Assembly: GCA_023079485.1 (NCBI GenBank)
Contig: CM041083.1
Span: 157,126,552 to 157,190,551, forward strand
Length of the DNA stretch: 64,000 nt
Source: Archilochus colubris
Lineage: Eukaryota > Chordata > Aves > Apodiformes > Trochilidae
Direction: 5' to 3'
Below are positions 12,601 to 25,851 of the stretch, in pieces. The notes beneath the pieces were generated by a model, which had not been told where the DNA came from, ran no database searches, and worked only from the letters and a program-made list of their open reading frames with translations. Positions within the stretch are counted from its first letter, which is position 1. Every line of letters starts with the position of its first letter. The position numbers were made by a program, and so were the translations under genes.

Positions 12601-15600
12601 TTTTCTATTCCCCACACTTCTAAGAGTGTGAGCAAACTGTGAAGACCTCAAATGTGACTGGCAATAAGGAGAGTTGATAAATGAGCATCTTTTAACCATC
12701 CCTGGATAATAATAATGGATAAACAAATGAATAAAGAAGAATTGGTCCTTGATGCATAGTTGATTAGATCCCTTGTCTCCTGACTCTATTTCTGTACTTT
12801 TATGTGAGCTATTTGATATCTCTAAATAGTTGGAAACAATAGTAGACACAACCTATGTACAAACTGGGATGAGGAATACTTTGGTCTTTACAGTTAACTT
12901 TGCTTCTTTAAAAAATGTAGACATCAAAACTGCTTAGTACAGAGTATTTTCTCTCTAAGTAGTGATTTTTATGTGAAAATATTTTTTTGCTGAAATGAAA
13001 ACTATTCTTAGAAACAGTAGTTCTGGTGTAATTTTGGTTGGCAAGGAGCCAAGGTGGAGTTTCATACTGTAACATAGTTAAGTACTTTCAGGTTAGCTAA
13101 TATGAGTAATATTAGCTATGACTCAGTATTAACTATCAGTCACTATTCACAAGGGTGGCAAATTGTTTATCTAGATCACAGGAGATTGTTAATCAGTATT
13201 AGTCAAAGCAGGGACATACATGATTATTTTGCATTGTCTTAGCTTAAGGTATTGGTAGTACAGAGGATTCCATCTCATGTGCTTTTCCCAAATGTCTGTG
13301 AACAGATCTAATTTTCATTGTGTATAATTTTTTAAGCACTTAAACCTAGAAATACCTGACAAAATTCAGCCTGTGTTTTACTGATTGCTTTAGCTGTAAA
13401 GCATGCCAAGAAAGAGACATAACAGATACTATGAAAACCACAGAATATGTGGTTTCTCTAATATGTCTTTTGACTAATTGAAGATACTTATAACTGGACA
13501 TTGTAGAATCTAACAATCTGAACATCCTCTCTTTTACAAAATGTTTTTTAAACCACATAGTTTTTAAAACTCAGCTGCATGACTTCTCTATGAACCCATC
13601 AGAAATTTCTCCTTTTCTTTAGTAATGAGGTATCTGGGAAACCATTCACTCTTGGCTTGGACCTGGGTGGCATTCGAAGTCAAACCTGTGAAAGAGCTGA
13701 CCTGAATGTCATGAAGAGTTATGTTACTTTAAGTTGGGCATTATAAATTTTGGTTCTATGGATAAGTATATTTTTTACCATCAGACTTTAGAGAACCCAG
13801 AGTGAAGCCTGAATATAGTCTTCTTCTCTCTCACAGTGGCTTCCCATAAACTTACCAATGAAAGGCTTCACGGGCACAGAGGACAGCTGTCCTTTGCTAT
13901 TATTTGCTTAAGCTGAAGTCCTGGACCTATTGATAAGCCATTATTTGTGTTAAGCTAATTTAACCTTAGTAATATAAAACATTAGATAAATATGTATTTA
14001 TATGACTGCTTGTTGATACTCACTTGGGAAACTTGGATTTGTTCACATATATTGATTCATTGAACCTGATTTTTATAATCCTTCAGTTCCTTCATGACCA
14101 GAAGATGATTCAGTCCATTTGAGATTTGAAATGAATTCTTTCTAATGAGATCTCTTTGGTCTCTGTGACCTCTTCAGGAGACAAATTTGCTGGTTTCCAA
14201 TTTTAGGTCTTGTGTCCTAAGTTCTCTGCTCTTACTGAGGTGTTTGCCACAGCACGCAGTACTGCTCTTACTCAAAAAACCCCCAAGTTTGTTAACCAGG
14301 GATGTGAGTCTCACTCCTTGCTCCAGTGTTAAATTCTTTAAAACATCTTTAAAAATCAGATGTTTATATGAAGGCTATTTGTTAATATCATATAGTATTT
14401 AACAATATTATACACTGAAAACTTCAAAATACATGAGCTATGAAAATAAACATATAGCAAAGGTACAGTATAACATATTCTTAGCGACACTGTATATTCC
14501 TGCCTAGTATTATTAGGTACTACTTGGGTTGGGCATCAAACTGTCTGAATAAAGAAAAGATCCTTTATCCTTATTTTAATTTTTTATATATTTGTATAAA
14601 GCAAAAGAGTACTGATTATACATTCCTGAGGAAAAAAAAAAGTGAATATTGTTAGTGAAATAATTTTTAAAACATGAGATCTTGATGTCTAATATTACCT
14701 AGATTTTCAGGTACTTGACTTTTTATCTCTCAGCCAGCCAACATAAGCCAAAAATTGGCCTAAAGGCTTAGATGTTCCAGTGGTTACTCCAGCACAATCT
14801 AGTCTGTGACCTCTATCCTTTTGGTTTTTATAATGTCCTTATAAAAACATAGTACATTTAAGCATGCTTAAAGTGCTACTGGCTATAATTAAAGTTCTGT
14901 CAGCCTTTCCATTATAAATCCCTCTTTTCAAGGTTTAATATCTCAGCGGTTTCAATTCCCACTGGGCTGAACTTGATACAGAAGCTGTCAGCATGAATGC
15001 AAATCCCTCCTACCTTCAAAAATATTTTCAATTCATAAAGTTGCTGGTTTATATTGAGTCCCACAGTCTGCAAAAGTATTTCTGATTAGCTTACCTCCCA
15101 AAGTGTCTCACACTGTCTTGTCTCATCTTGCATAAATAAATTCTTGTGTCCTAACTTTGAAATGCAGAAACACACCAATGGAGTTTCCTTTTTCCTTGTT
15201 CCAGGTTACAGACTGAGTGCAGTTTCTACCCGTATTGAGAACTGCTGAGTTCAGATAAGATCCCCAGGCTCTTCCAGACTGAATCTGCTCAGATGTGGAA
15301 AGCAGAAGTTAATTACCTTGGCCATAAATTGGTATACTTTATATTTACCTTTCCAGTGTTTATTTTTCAGTGCAGGACTCTATTCACTAAACTTTTGATT
15401 AGATGGCAATAGGTGACCCTTGGAGAAACCAGCAGATATCCAATTTATTTAATTTTTCAGCTTAAGGATTATTTTAGAATTGCTTAGTACCACTTTGCCA
15501 TCATCTACTTCTTTGGAGAAAGTTGCATTTCTGTATAAGAATGACCATTGTTGGTCAATATAAGGAAAAGAATAAGGTGAAAGATGAAGCACCTCATACA

Positions 15601-15766
15601 AAGTACCTTAGAACTGACCTAAATCAGAAAGAAAATGATTGTCAACAGTTTGATAATTCTTTAATTTTATTAATGTCCACATTGCAAATTGCTATGGAAT
15701 AGTACAAGAAAAAAACATTGGGGTTTCCTCATGCCTTACAAATGAAATTTGTTCATCCTCTTTTAG
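9651..15766. other. Unique non-coding DNA, no gene seen
   Basis: A+T-rich, with a poly(T) run at 11539-11553 and no recognisable transposon. The open frames are short and overlap on both strands. A pyrimidine tract ending CCAG at about 15203 could be a splice acceptor, but no strong donor follows within a typical exon length. If the terminal exon at 15767 is real, this stretch may be intron of the same gene. Confidence 0.5.
11539..11553. repeat. Poly(T) run
   Basis: Fifteen consecutive T residues followed by CACCAG. It could serve as a polypyrimidine tract, but no supported exon follows. Confidence 0.8.
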
Positions 15767-16352
15767 GTGGAAGTGGAGTCTATTGAAGGAACTAAAGACA
15801 TCAGAAGAGGAAGGACATCATCCCACTCCAAAGTGACTGCTTAAACTTTGAGGTGTTAAAAGACACCATTACCATCTGGCTTTTAACGTGGAGGAGATAA
15901 TTTCAAACTTTGGAGCTTATTTACACAGCCACAGAACAAATAGCTATCAAATACCCAGATTTTGAAACTTATTCTTTTTCTTTGGTGTTTCTAATTGGCT
16001 ATCTTTGGCATGCCATAATCTTGAGTCCTGATGTTCTGAACCCTTAGATTCTAGTGTGTCTAGAGACAGTGCTGCACAACAGTTCATGTCTTTCTGTGTA
16101 AATTTAAGATTTAACACTGCAAAAGAAAGAAAAAAAAGCCTTTTGGTGTGGGAGTACACACTTGTGCATACATCTTGATGCACATTATAGGTATGTACAT
16201 ATTTATACATATACGCTTTATATTTTTGTATAAAAAATATTTATATTTTGTATATTTTGTTTTTGAGTTTGTCTATGTTGTGGCAGACTGGAAAAGAAAA
16301 AACTGAGATACTGTCAAAATTACAGAGATACTACTGTTTTATTGGCAATAAA
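15767..16352 (+). other. Candidate terminal exon with 3' UTR, gene not recognised
   Basis: A plausible acceptor (TTCATCCTCTTTTAG) ends at 15766. From the first base after it a frame runs 25 codons to TAA at 15842-15844. It starts VEVESIEGTK and ends RGRTSSHSKVTA: hydrophilic, basic and Ser/Thr-rich, like a secreted-protein or cytoplasmic tail. The adjacent frame (from 15768) is also open for 22 codons to TGA, so the phase is not settled. After the stop the sequence becomes A+T-rich with UTR-like AU-rich runs (16200-16266). It reaches a poly(A) signal AATAAA at 16347-16352, with another at 16679-16684 followed by G/T-rich sequence. I do not recognise the peptide. A chance acceptor plus a short frame is a real alternative. 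Confidence 0.3.
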
Positions 16353-17097
16353 AGAAAGTTGACAAGATGTTTATCACAGAAGCTCTCCTTCAGGTCTGAA
16401 ATAGACTTCTGTGCTGGAAACAAAGGAGGTGGCTCTTTTTCTTCCTTCTTAGCATTTCCTCTACGGAAGCCACCTGCCTTCTCTTTCAGAGATACTTTTG
16501 GTGTGTTGACCTTGGACAACACACAAGTTCCCACCCAGCTGTTAATACACTCTGTGGGACAGAGAAGCAAATAAGATGCGAAAATCTGTGGGTCAAGTTA
16601 AAAAAAAATGGGATATTTCTTCCCAGTTACTGGTGCAGGCTAAGCAGACTTAACCTAGGGATAGTTAAGGGTTTGCAAAATAAAGGGTTTGGATAGTGTG
16701 GAAAAAAAAGAGATAAAGATTACACAAAAGATCTTTTGTCCCCTTGTTTCCTGGATTAACTTCATGTATTCAGCCCTGACCCCTCTACCCACGTCCCTGT
16801 GTGAAGCAGGGGGATGGAAGCACAGGGGGTTGCGATTGGTACGGAGCAGCTTCGCTCTGCTGATCCTTCTCTCCAGGATTTTTCCTCTGCTCCAGCCTGA
16901 GCTTTCCACAAGCTGAATTTACCTCTTTCCTACAAACCTTCTCTTTCCTCATGCTTCTGTGCTATTGTAAGTATAGTGGTTGTAGAATTCAAAGGCTGCA
17001 GGTTTCCTGGGAAAGTGCTTATAGAAAATAGCAACAACATCCATCCACAGAATTTTCTTTTTTACCATGCAGTTCTAAACAGGAGAAGGGGCAAACA
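16353..17097. other. Non-coding, possibly extended 3' UTR
   Basis: This lies between two AATAAA signals (16347 and 16679) and a CR1 piece at 17098. Open frames on both strands over 16248-16916 overlap one another and match no family. If the candidate terminal exon is real, the first part may be an alternative longer 3' UTR. Confidence 0.35.
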
Positions 17098-17335
17098 GAA
17101 TCATAGAATCACAGAATCATAGAATATCAGGTTGGAAGGGACCTCAAGGATCATCTACTCCAACTTTTAAAGGTAAAAGCAGAGTTAAATGAGGTGGCCC
17201 AGCACCCTGTCAAGCTGAGTCTTAAAACTTTCCAGTGTAGGGAAATCCACCAATTCTTTTGGGAGATTATTCAAATGTCTACTTGTTCCCATTTTAATTT
17301 TTGTGTTCTCATTTTATGGAGAAAACCAATGGAAA
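17098..17335 (-). mobile_element. CR1 LINE 3' fragment, octamer tail
   Basis: On the plus strand it opens with three octamer-related units (GAATCATAGAATCACAGAAT and onward). Next comes ATCAGGTTGGAAGGGACCTC, then AAGGATCATCTACTCCAAC and GGCCCAGCACCCTGTCAAGC, then a decayed block around CAATTCTTTTGGGAGATTAT. This order is that of a CR1 3' end read from the minus strand. It is a different subfamily from 5135 and 51253, judged by the GGCCCAGCACCCTGTC block. It is 5'-truncated with no intact frame. The right end fades and is approximate. Confidence 0.9.
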
Positions 17336-18095
17336 TAACTTTCCAACTTTCCTATACACTGTAAGGTGTAGTTATTAGTTTTTATTTCTACATTCAGGTT
17401 TCTAATGGAAATTGATTTCAAATGAAATTTTAGAAATGGACAATTCTTTTCCATCTGTTTAACATGGTTATGATTTTATTAGTAGATATAGCTGGAAAGA
17501 GACATAGTTAAATTGAAAATGGTGATTTATGTGTAAATAGATTGAGAAATAGCTGACAGTGGAGAATTTTTAAATGCTTGGGAAAAAAAATGTACTTTTT
17601 ACAACAAATTTAGATATTTCCCTGCATAAAGGCAAAAAGGTAGCAGAAGTGTGCAAAAAAGTCCACACAAAGAACTACATAAGACTTCAAGTACTCTTAA
17701 TACTAAAAATTTTAAATTGCAACTTTGGTTGCCGTGTCAGTTTAGTTCTTTATCAGTTTTGGCTAAAAACCACTGAATTCTGTAAGCATGCAAATGAAAT
17801 GTATCAATAGTGATATAAAGACTTAACAGTCTAAGTAATATCTATATTTGCAAAGGGAACAAAGAGATCATCAGTCAGGGAGTGGTCTATAGCTCTACCC
17901 TGAACCAACTCATTTTTTGAAATGTCACTTTCCCCACTGTGACTTCCAATATTTTTTTTTTGTTGTTATTTACTGTGATATTAAATAACACAACAAGCAG
18001 TAAGAACTATGTGAAAACTGATGTAATAATCTTCTATCATGTTACCATGTTTCTTTTTTTCTTACATCTCATAAGCACCCAAAACTTTGACTAAA

Positions 18096-18463
18096 ACTGT
18101 AAACTAAAATCAGAAGACTGCTTCTGTGAAAAACAAACCAAACCAAACCACAACAAAAATGTGTAGATTTTCTTTCAATGAAAATCAAGCTATTTGATGC
18201 TCTTTTTACCGATCATAGTTCATGGTCCAACGTCAAGTGTGTAGTAGATAAAATTATAATTTTGTAAAGCAATAGGATACTGTAAACTAAAATAAAAAAC
18301 CCTGCTTCTTTGAAAAACAAACCAAACCAAACCGCAACAAAAATGTGTAGATTTTCTGTCTATGAAAATTAGGCTATTTGATGCTCTTTTTACCAATCAT
18401 AGTTCACGGTCCAACCTCAAGTACGTAGTAGATAAAATTATCATTTTGTAAAACAATAGGATA
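18096..18463. repeat. Two-copy tandem duplication, unit about 184 bp
   Basis: Copy 1 (18096-18278) and copy 2 (18279-18463) abut directly. Both begin ACTGTAAACTAAAAT and end near CAATAGGATA. Shared blocks in order are GAAAAACAAACCAAACC, AACAAAAATGTGTAGATTTT, GGCTATTTGATGCTC or AGCTATTTGATGCTC, CTCTTTTTACC, and GTAGTAGATAAAATTAT. I count roughly 18 differences, so identity is about 90 percent. Differences are mostly single substitutions plus a small indel near the start. No frame is preserved and the unit resembles no transposon I know. The boundaries were set where the match starts and stops. Confidence 0.93.
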
Positions 18464-21400
18464 TTCTGTCAGAAGCTATAGGTACTAGACATTTCTGAAT
18501 AAGAATTGGAGCCAGCCTCACATGTGGAGCCCAAATGACCTGAGTAGCAACACTGGTAAGAGAAGAAGATTCAAGAGATGAGAAGTACACGCACCATAAA
18601 ATAGTAAGGAGTAAAAATGAGTCAGACAGACAGTCAGGCCAGTTAGAACTAATCCTTCTTAAATTTCAAATAAAATATGCAGTCAAGAAAAGTTCAGTGT
18701 CCTACTTTTGTGAAGGAAAAGTTGAACGCGAAGTGTTGCTTTTGGTCTAGTTTGAGTAGAGCCCGGTGCCAGAGTACATCGGCACTTTGTCTGCTCAGGA
18801 GCCTACAGCTGTTGTGTTTCTCACTTTGGTTCACTTGAATTCTTTTGTCATTCAGGTGCACTGCCTTATTGAACTAAATCCCCATGTATTTGGAAGTCAC
18901 TGAAAAGAGGCTACATTTGTAGGCAGTCTAACTGTGCTTGTTATTGTTTGTGACTTGAAGTGGGTTTGTAAGATGGTGGAATAAAATATTAATGAAAATG
19001 CATTGGAAATGCGTTAAAGCAGCCATTTCTGAAATAGCTAAAAAGAGAGGTTTTTTTGAGGGGAAGGAAGCACTTTAGTTTTAGTTTTTAAATATATTTA
19101 TATACGTATAAATATAAATACACACTCAAACAAATGCACATCTTTCTAAACAGTGATACTTTTTAATGTATCTGTAGAAATCTGACTACAGAACTTTTAA
19201 AGAAACTGTCTCGTTTCATTTTCTGGCAGATTAATTTTCTGATATACAAATAATTTAATAATGATCATAATATGTGGGATGAATGTACTATACTAAACAC
19301 CCAGGATTTTTGTAAATCTCTTTAATGTTGGCAAGATCTAACGAAGATGCATGTTCTTATTACAGGATTTATACAATGCTAAATATTTTTAGATTGATTT
19401 CAGCAGAAGTACTCAGAGACAGCTCTTGCAAGAGTCCCGAGAGGAACTAGTTTAGCATTAATTTTATACAAATGAAAAAAATACAACAAGTGTAATATAA
19501 TTTGAGCATTTAATCTGTTTACCTTCTAACCTTTATTAAATGGTAGAGCTTGTATTTTCAGTGAAATAAGTTATTTGCAAAAAGTCCTCTCTAATGTAAA
19601 TCTAAGGGATTTTTCTTAGAACATTTGACTCTGCTTATTCTGCTTTAGTAATTTTGAATCTTTCAAACAAAGAATGGAAAGAGGAAAAACATGAAGGAAA
19701 TGATCAAATGATTGCCCACTGATTATTGTTGCAACTAGTGTTACTTGCATATATAAGAATATTAAACTAGAAAATGCACATCAAAGTGACCCAGAGCTCC
19801 TCTCTATCTAGCCTTTTTATTTCACATCAGATTTAAACATTTTTCTCCCATGAGATAAAATAATCAGTAAGGCAAGGACATGCCAACTCACATGAAACTT
19901 ATCAGGAGAGGGTCTGCTTTGTTTTGTGAGGCTTTTGGGTTTGAATGAAGTTAGTTGGCATCATTTCATGTTACATTTCATATAACATTTCTCCCATGTT
20001 TTCTATTCCCTTATCTATAATTTCACCATGCCATCTTCATTTACTAGAAAATAAAGAAGACAGTTGATTTTGGGAGACCAGGCAATGAGCCCAAGACTTT
20101 ATATTTTGAGCTTGGGTCAGAAGCAGTCAAATGTGGTCCCTGATTCATCTCTTATCTATGTTATTAAAGGCCTTAACAAAGGCTATGTAATGCCATCTAG
20201 GCTCAAGGCACCCTTATGAGCAGAAAAAATCTAGGGTAAAGCCACAGTTTTTACTTTTTCCTCTCTGTAGCATAACTGGATCTATGTAAGTCATAGTCTA
20301 TGGTTTTTTAAAGAAACTGAATCAAGTTTTCAGCTTGGCACAGCTTTTGAGTTGCTGGGGACAGATTAAATAGCACCCATTAAATAGCACATGAGCTGAA
20401 ACTGAATCAGGTGCTCCTAAATCCTACAACTGTGCATCTGTCTCATCTAACAATTTGCACTGGGCTTCTCACCATGACAGAGCAGTGTCTTAGCAGTGTG
20501 TATCCAGAAGATCACTGTGCTTGTAATTCTAGATCAGGGGTTTACCAGCTACCAAGGTTTGTGAAATATTCCAAACAAGACGTGGTAAGAGATAATAAGT
20601 GGAGAAGACAGTTGTCTTTGTGTATCTTCTGAAGGCAATTTTATTTTTCAAATTATATTTGAGGTAACAATGAACACATAAAGGCACTGATGTATTTTAA
20701 CTCTTGCTAGAAATCATAAACATTTTTTAGTTGTTCTAACTCCATCATGGAAAAGAATCAGACAACTTGGGTTTTTTTGCTCTCAGGTCATGGTAAAGTG
20801 TTGTAAGGCTCACAAAATTAAAAATGGCAATGAATAACATACTGAGGTATTGCTTCTGTGTTTCCAGACATTAAAAGTGGTTTCCTTCCACCAGTCTTTC
20901 ACCCTCCATTCTTTCATCTAAGTGCATCTCTGATAGTGTTTCATAGCTTCACAGATGTAGCTGCATTTTTCTGAGATGTTCAAAGAAACCAAAGCTGCAT
21001 TTTTTATTGGAAACTGCAGCAAAGGATAAGGTTTGGGTTTCTTATGAGACAGCTCACAATATGCTAAGACATAGAGGTAAGAAATACAAAGTTATCTGCA
21101 CACAAAGTCAGTCTTTCTGGGTTAATTAAGAATAAGAATATATTTTAAAGATAAAGCAAAGAAAAAACATAAACATTCATAGAAAAAAGCAATAGGGGTT
21201 ATCAACCCTAAGTAATGAGAGGGATCAGGACACATCTATAACCAAGCAAACTCTGTATAGAGCAGAATCAGCTCTCATCATACAAGAAGTTTCTCAAATA
21301 GAAGGTATTTTTCTTTAAAGAATGTTCTATGTAATAGTTACCTCTCATAATACTGTTGGATCTCACGATGCCACAGGAACAACAATTCTAGGGAAAGATG

Positions 21401-22202
21401 CAGACATACAATTAAAAAAAATCCCCATGTGTAAATTTGGTTTTCAGTGAAGAAAATCACTCAAATGTTTTGTAATACAAGAAGATTGCACAGTTTTGCA
21501 TTGTACTTCACAACAGGAGAATTAAATGAGCCAGTACTATGAGGTCTCAGGTACTTTTTCCAAAATATTTTGCATTTCTTTTCAAATTTATATTAAATAA
21601 TGTTGCTATTTATTGACCATGATTTGCAAGTTAAGAATAAAAAATAAGCATGAAAGTCTTTATTCTCTGGAAATCAGAGCAATAATGAGAACTATGGGGA
21701 ACTGAATATCGATCTCTTATCACGTCCCCCTGAAAGCCCTTAGTATCTTACCTAACTCTCCCTGTTCTTGTTTTTCTGGAACAACAGATCTTTCTCAGAA
21801 AAAGGAGAAACAATTTTTTGCTACAATTTTGAGGGTATGAGTATGAAAGCAAATGATCACAGTGTCAGTAAATGTAATGATAACACCTCTGCTTTTCCAT
21901 GGTGGGTTACATATGTTCTTTGACTTGTCCAAATATGTGGTAGGGAGCTATACATATATCTCACTAAGATTTACCTTGAGTAAAGGCATAAACACAAGAA
22001 GTTTCTATGATGTAACCGTTGCATTGACAAGTATTTGCAACCTATAATTTCTCATTGGTATACACATTTCCCAAGGGCATTTCTGCCATTGGTATTTTCA
22101 AACTGACTAACTAACCAAAGATTCAAGACCTTTCAGGTTGTTCTGGTAAGGAAAAGATTGATCTTAGAGGCAAGTTTTTCTTCAGTGCAATTCTGTTCAT
22201 TT
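18464..22202. other. Unique non-coding DNA, no gene seen
   Basis: A+T-rich sequence with no recognisable transposon. The part 19030-19450 is especially A+T-rich with UTR-like AU runs, and might belong to a long 3' UTR if transcription continues from upstream. No frame over about 75 codons is present. Confidence 0.5.
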
Positions 22203-22227
22203 TCATAGAATCATAGAATCATAGAAT
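22203..22227 (-). repeat. Isolated CR1-type octamer array
   Basis: Three units of TCATAGAA with no CR1 body next to them; the sequence to the right is unrelated. It is either the stump of an extremely 5'-truncated CR1 insertion (minus strand) or a microsatellite left after the body was lost. Confidence 0.7.
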
Positions 22228-25200
22228 TTTATTTGCTATGTGGAAAGAAACAGCAAACCACATCTCATAACTTTATATTTATTTTGGTTAACAACCTCCA
22301 AAAGTCTTTATCTATAATTTTTTTTCTCCTAGGGTTTTCCCACACTCTCTCTGGACCCATGCTCTGTTTCAGTGTTGTTTTTCCAGTCTCTGAATCATCC
22401 CCTTTATGTCTGTTTCAACGTGTGAATCCGTGAACAATTTCACACATCAAGAGACAGAATTATTGAGCAGACCTGGTGAAGTGGCCTGTGGGCAGATGGG
22501 AGAGAGAGGTGGAAGTAACAAGTGACATAAATCTGCCTCTAGCAGCTATTTTCAATGAGGATAGGTCTTCATAACACCAGAATGTCAGAGTGAGAGCAGA
22601 TCAATGAAGAGGCCACCAGCTCCTTTAGCCCCAGTGCTTGTCTAAAATGGTGTACAGATGTTTTCCTGACCTAAAGACGACCATATCCCCTACTGTGGGG
22701 ACATTGTATCAGTAGTAAATGTTAGCCATGGACTGGTGAAGAACCACTTCAGCTGTTTCAGTTTCTGGGTATATAGTTCTCTGGGTTTAGTGGGGCCAGA
22801 GAGAATTTCCTTCACTGATGGTGGTTTGGAAACCACTGTGCAGACCTAAGGAGAATAGGCATTTTGCATTTAAAAAATAGGGAAGGAATTATGAGTTTTA
22901 ACATACTTTTGACCATCCTGTTCAAAATGAGTTAATTAAACTCCAGAGATGGGGAAGACCTATTGAAACGTTGGGAACGTTGACCTTTTTCTTTGACTGT
23001 CACCTTATTTAAATAATTCCAGGTTTAATTAACTGACTTGGAATGAATTGATAAAGGGTTACTGTCACTTACAATTTCTGCTCTTTGAAATGCACCAGTT
23101 CTGTGCAATTGCTTTAGCCTCCTATGTTCACCCTAATTATTACAGTGAATAGTTTTAAAAGTTAGACTTTTACTTTTGAATGTCTTATTACTGCATTGTG
23201 AGTACGACCAGAACCATTTAATAGGATAAATCATATGTCATATATACATAAACATACATACACATGAAAGTATATCATGGTCTGCAACATTTATCTAGAT
23301 AAGCCATTCTTAAGAAGTTAGGATTTTTTGTTGAAGCTGAAAGAGATTTGGCATTGGTACTTTTGTCATGAATAGTAGTAAGATTTCATGAAGATTTGAA
23401 AGTCCCAGCTTCTCAAGACAGCTAAGAATTCTCATTTGAGATCCTGTTCATTGAGAAGTACTTTCAAAAACCTGAAACAAGAATTTGGTTATGTTGATCA
23501 TCATAGCTTGTAGTCTGAGTTTACAACTTTATCAGAAAATAGTAGGGTTTTTTCCTTTCTAATTTTCCTATTCTAATACATTCACAGCTGTCTTTAGCTG
23601 GGAAACAAAAGCATGACTGAGAAATTGGAAATTTATTGCTTTTGGAGAAGTAGAGGAATATCTTTCCAGAAAACATGAATGATGCAGCCTTGGGATATTG
23701 TGCTCTGAGAATGGCAAAGCTCTGCTGGTAAAAAAACCCTCTAGGGTAGTGGTAGCAGCACAACTACACTTTTTCTGGCTTAGTATAGTTCACTTTCTTA
23801 TTGAGAGACTGTTAAGTGCTGCTAAGGTGGTTTCACTGCAATAAATAATATTCACAAACCAACTGTTCCCAGGTAGGGATACTGGCATTGAATGCTGCCA
23901 AAGTGCTCACAATGCAGATTTGGCCTAGGGTACCAAACTAAGTAATATATCATTAAGTCATCTGTTACTGAAATCCACAGCAGAAACTCTGTGGAATATG
24001 TTAGTCTGAATCTCTAGGGTCAAGAAGTAACTTCTTTATAGATGGGAACATTGCAAAAGCTATATCCAAAGCCAAAAAGGATCCAAAAAATGTAGTCACT
24101 GCTAAAACTAGATAGTCCACTTGGAGTAAAATGCTGTTACCTTGCATGAAAATGTATGGTGCACACTTCTGCCCACACTTACGGTAGATGTACTTTTTGG
24201 GATGCCTGTCATCTCAGGGAGGCTGAAGATTGCAAAAATGATTCTTATGCAAGAAACATACAGAAAGCCAGATCTGAATGTGTCACAGCTATCATATTTT
24301 CACTTAGTATACTGCTTACAGTATACTGTGAACTGTGAACTGTGCTCTTTCTCTATGCACAATCAATAGAGTGTTCTGCTATAAAGATGGCATCACCCTG
24401 GCCCTAGAGCCAAGTGGCACGAACTGGACATCACTCACACCACTGGGAGCCAGATATCAGAGCTGGAGGTCACTCACACTGCTCAGAGCGACCACACTCC
24501 AGAGCAGAGTGGCCATATCCAGATCATACAGCCTTGTGTTTTCCCTTGGCTCCATGTGATGCCTCTTGGGTCATAATTTTTTTTTTTTTTTTTTTTAATA
24601 TATTGATCAATTTTCAGTGTAGAGCAGCAGCGTAACTGTGAATGCTGTGTTACAGCCTCCGGACAAAAGGAAAGTGAGGAGCATGAAACCGAGGGGGATA
24701 TGAAGGCGTGTCTTCAAGTGCAAAGCACTCTAACATTTGGTAGTAGGAAGATAAAGGGAACTAAATAGATTCAACATTGACCAAGCTGCCTTTTGAGGGT
24801 GATTTCTAGAGTAAATTGTGATTGTAGGAGTAGTCTGAGTCCTTGAAAATGTATTTTGGAGACACGTGACAATGTGGGCAGCTAAAGCTGAGTGTCCCTA
24901 TCCCTCTGTTCCTGGGCTCTCTTTTCTTTAGTTGCACTGACAAAGATCATCAGCAGTTTTCTGTTGTTTCACTCTTCATTTCTTTGAATATATGTATATG
25001 ATTCCATGTGTGAAATTATATAGCTATGCTGAATACTGTATGTAAATAATACCACATATGTGCATATTCTTATGTATGAATGTGTTGCTGTATATACATG
25101 CATATGTGTACAATTTGCTAGATTACTTTGAACTGTCAAATAAAGGTGCTTGTGTTTATTATTCATGACTCAGAAAGGCAAAGAAATAGCCTAAGGAAGA

Positions 25201-25851
25201 GCAAAGAGAAATGCGGAGCTTACAGAAAACACATCTCAATTTTATAGATGGGAATTTCAAAACATACTACTTGCTTTATAGTATATCCATATCATGAACC
25301 ATAAATTACTATAGTCAGGAAAGTGATACTGCAGCTTAATGACATAGCACATTATTATTCGACCTAAAGAGCTGTGAGACATAACCTCCATCAAACCTGC
25401 TCTTATTATCACTTTGTACTTTCTGATTATGTGGAATGGATTCTCTGTCTCCTTGTATAACTTGCAGGGATTATTTCGTAATTTGCTGGTGTCATTTGCT
25501 GTACCTCATATTTGTCTGATGAAAGAAAACAGATCACCAACTTCATTAAACAGTAAATAAAACTCATGATGAACACAAAGCATCTAGCATTGATGCTGGT
25601 AATTAGTTTCTTGTTATGAATATTTTGAAGGAATGTCTTAATGTTAAGGTTTTGTTGGCTTGTTTTTTTTCCCCTTTCTCTCTAATATTTTTCTGGATGT
25701 GAATATTGATGGGGTTTGAGGTTATAAGAACTTCTATTCTGCATCTTTAGCCACTGTTGCGAATAATAATATTATTAGTTCTTTGCTGCAGTGCTTAGCA
25801 CCTTTGGTTTATATGTATTCAGAGAACGTGCTTGCGTACATTACAAATTTA
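22228..25851. other. Unique non-coding DNA with simple repeats
   Basis: No gene is recognised. It contains ACAT-rich sequence around 23240-23270, a G+C-richer patch at 24390-24560 with GAGC/CACTCACAC-like internal similarity, the poly(T) run at 24577-24596, and a TA/TG-rich stretch at about 24990-25110. Confidence 0.5.
24577..24596. repeat. Poly(T) run, 20 bases
   Basis: Twenty T residues. No retrocopy is visible on the minus strand to the left, so it is treated as a simple repeat. Confidence 0.85.

Noticed and set aside
16248..16574. Overlapping open frames on both strands near the candidate 3' UTR
   Set aside because: Mutually overlapping, no known motif, and they lie in or after the AU-rich UTR-like region.
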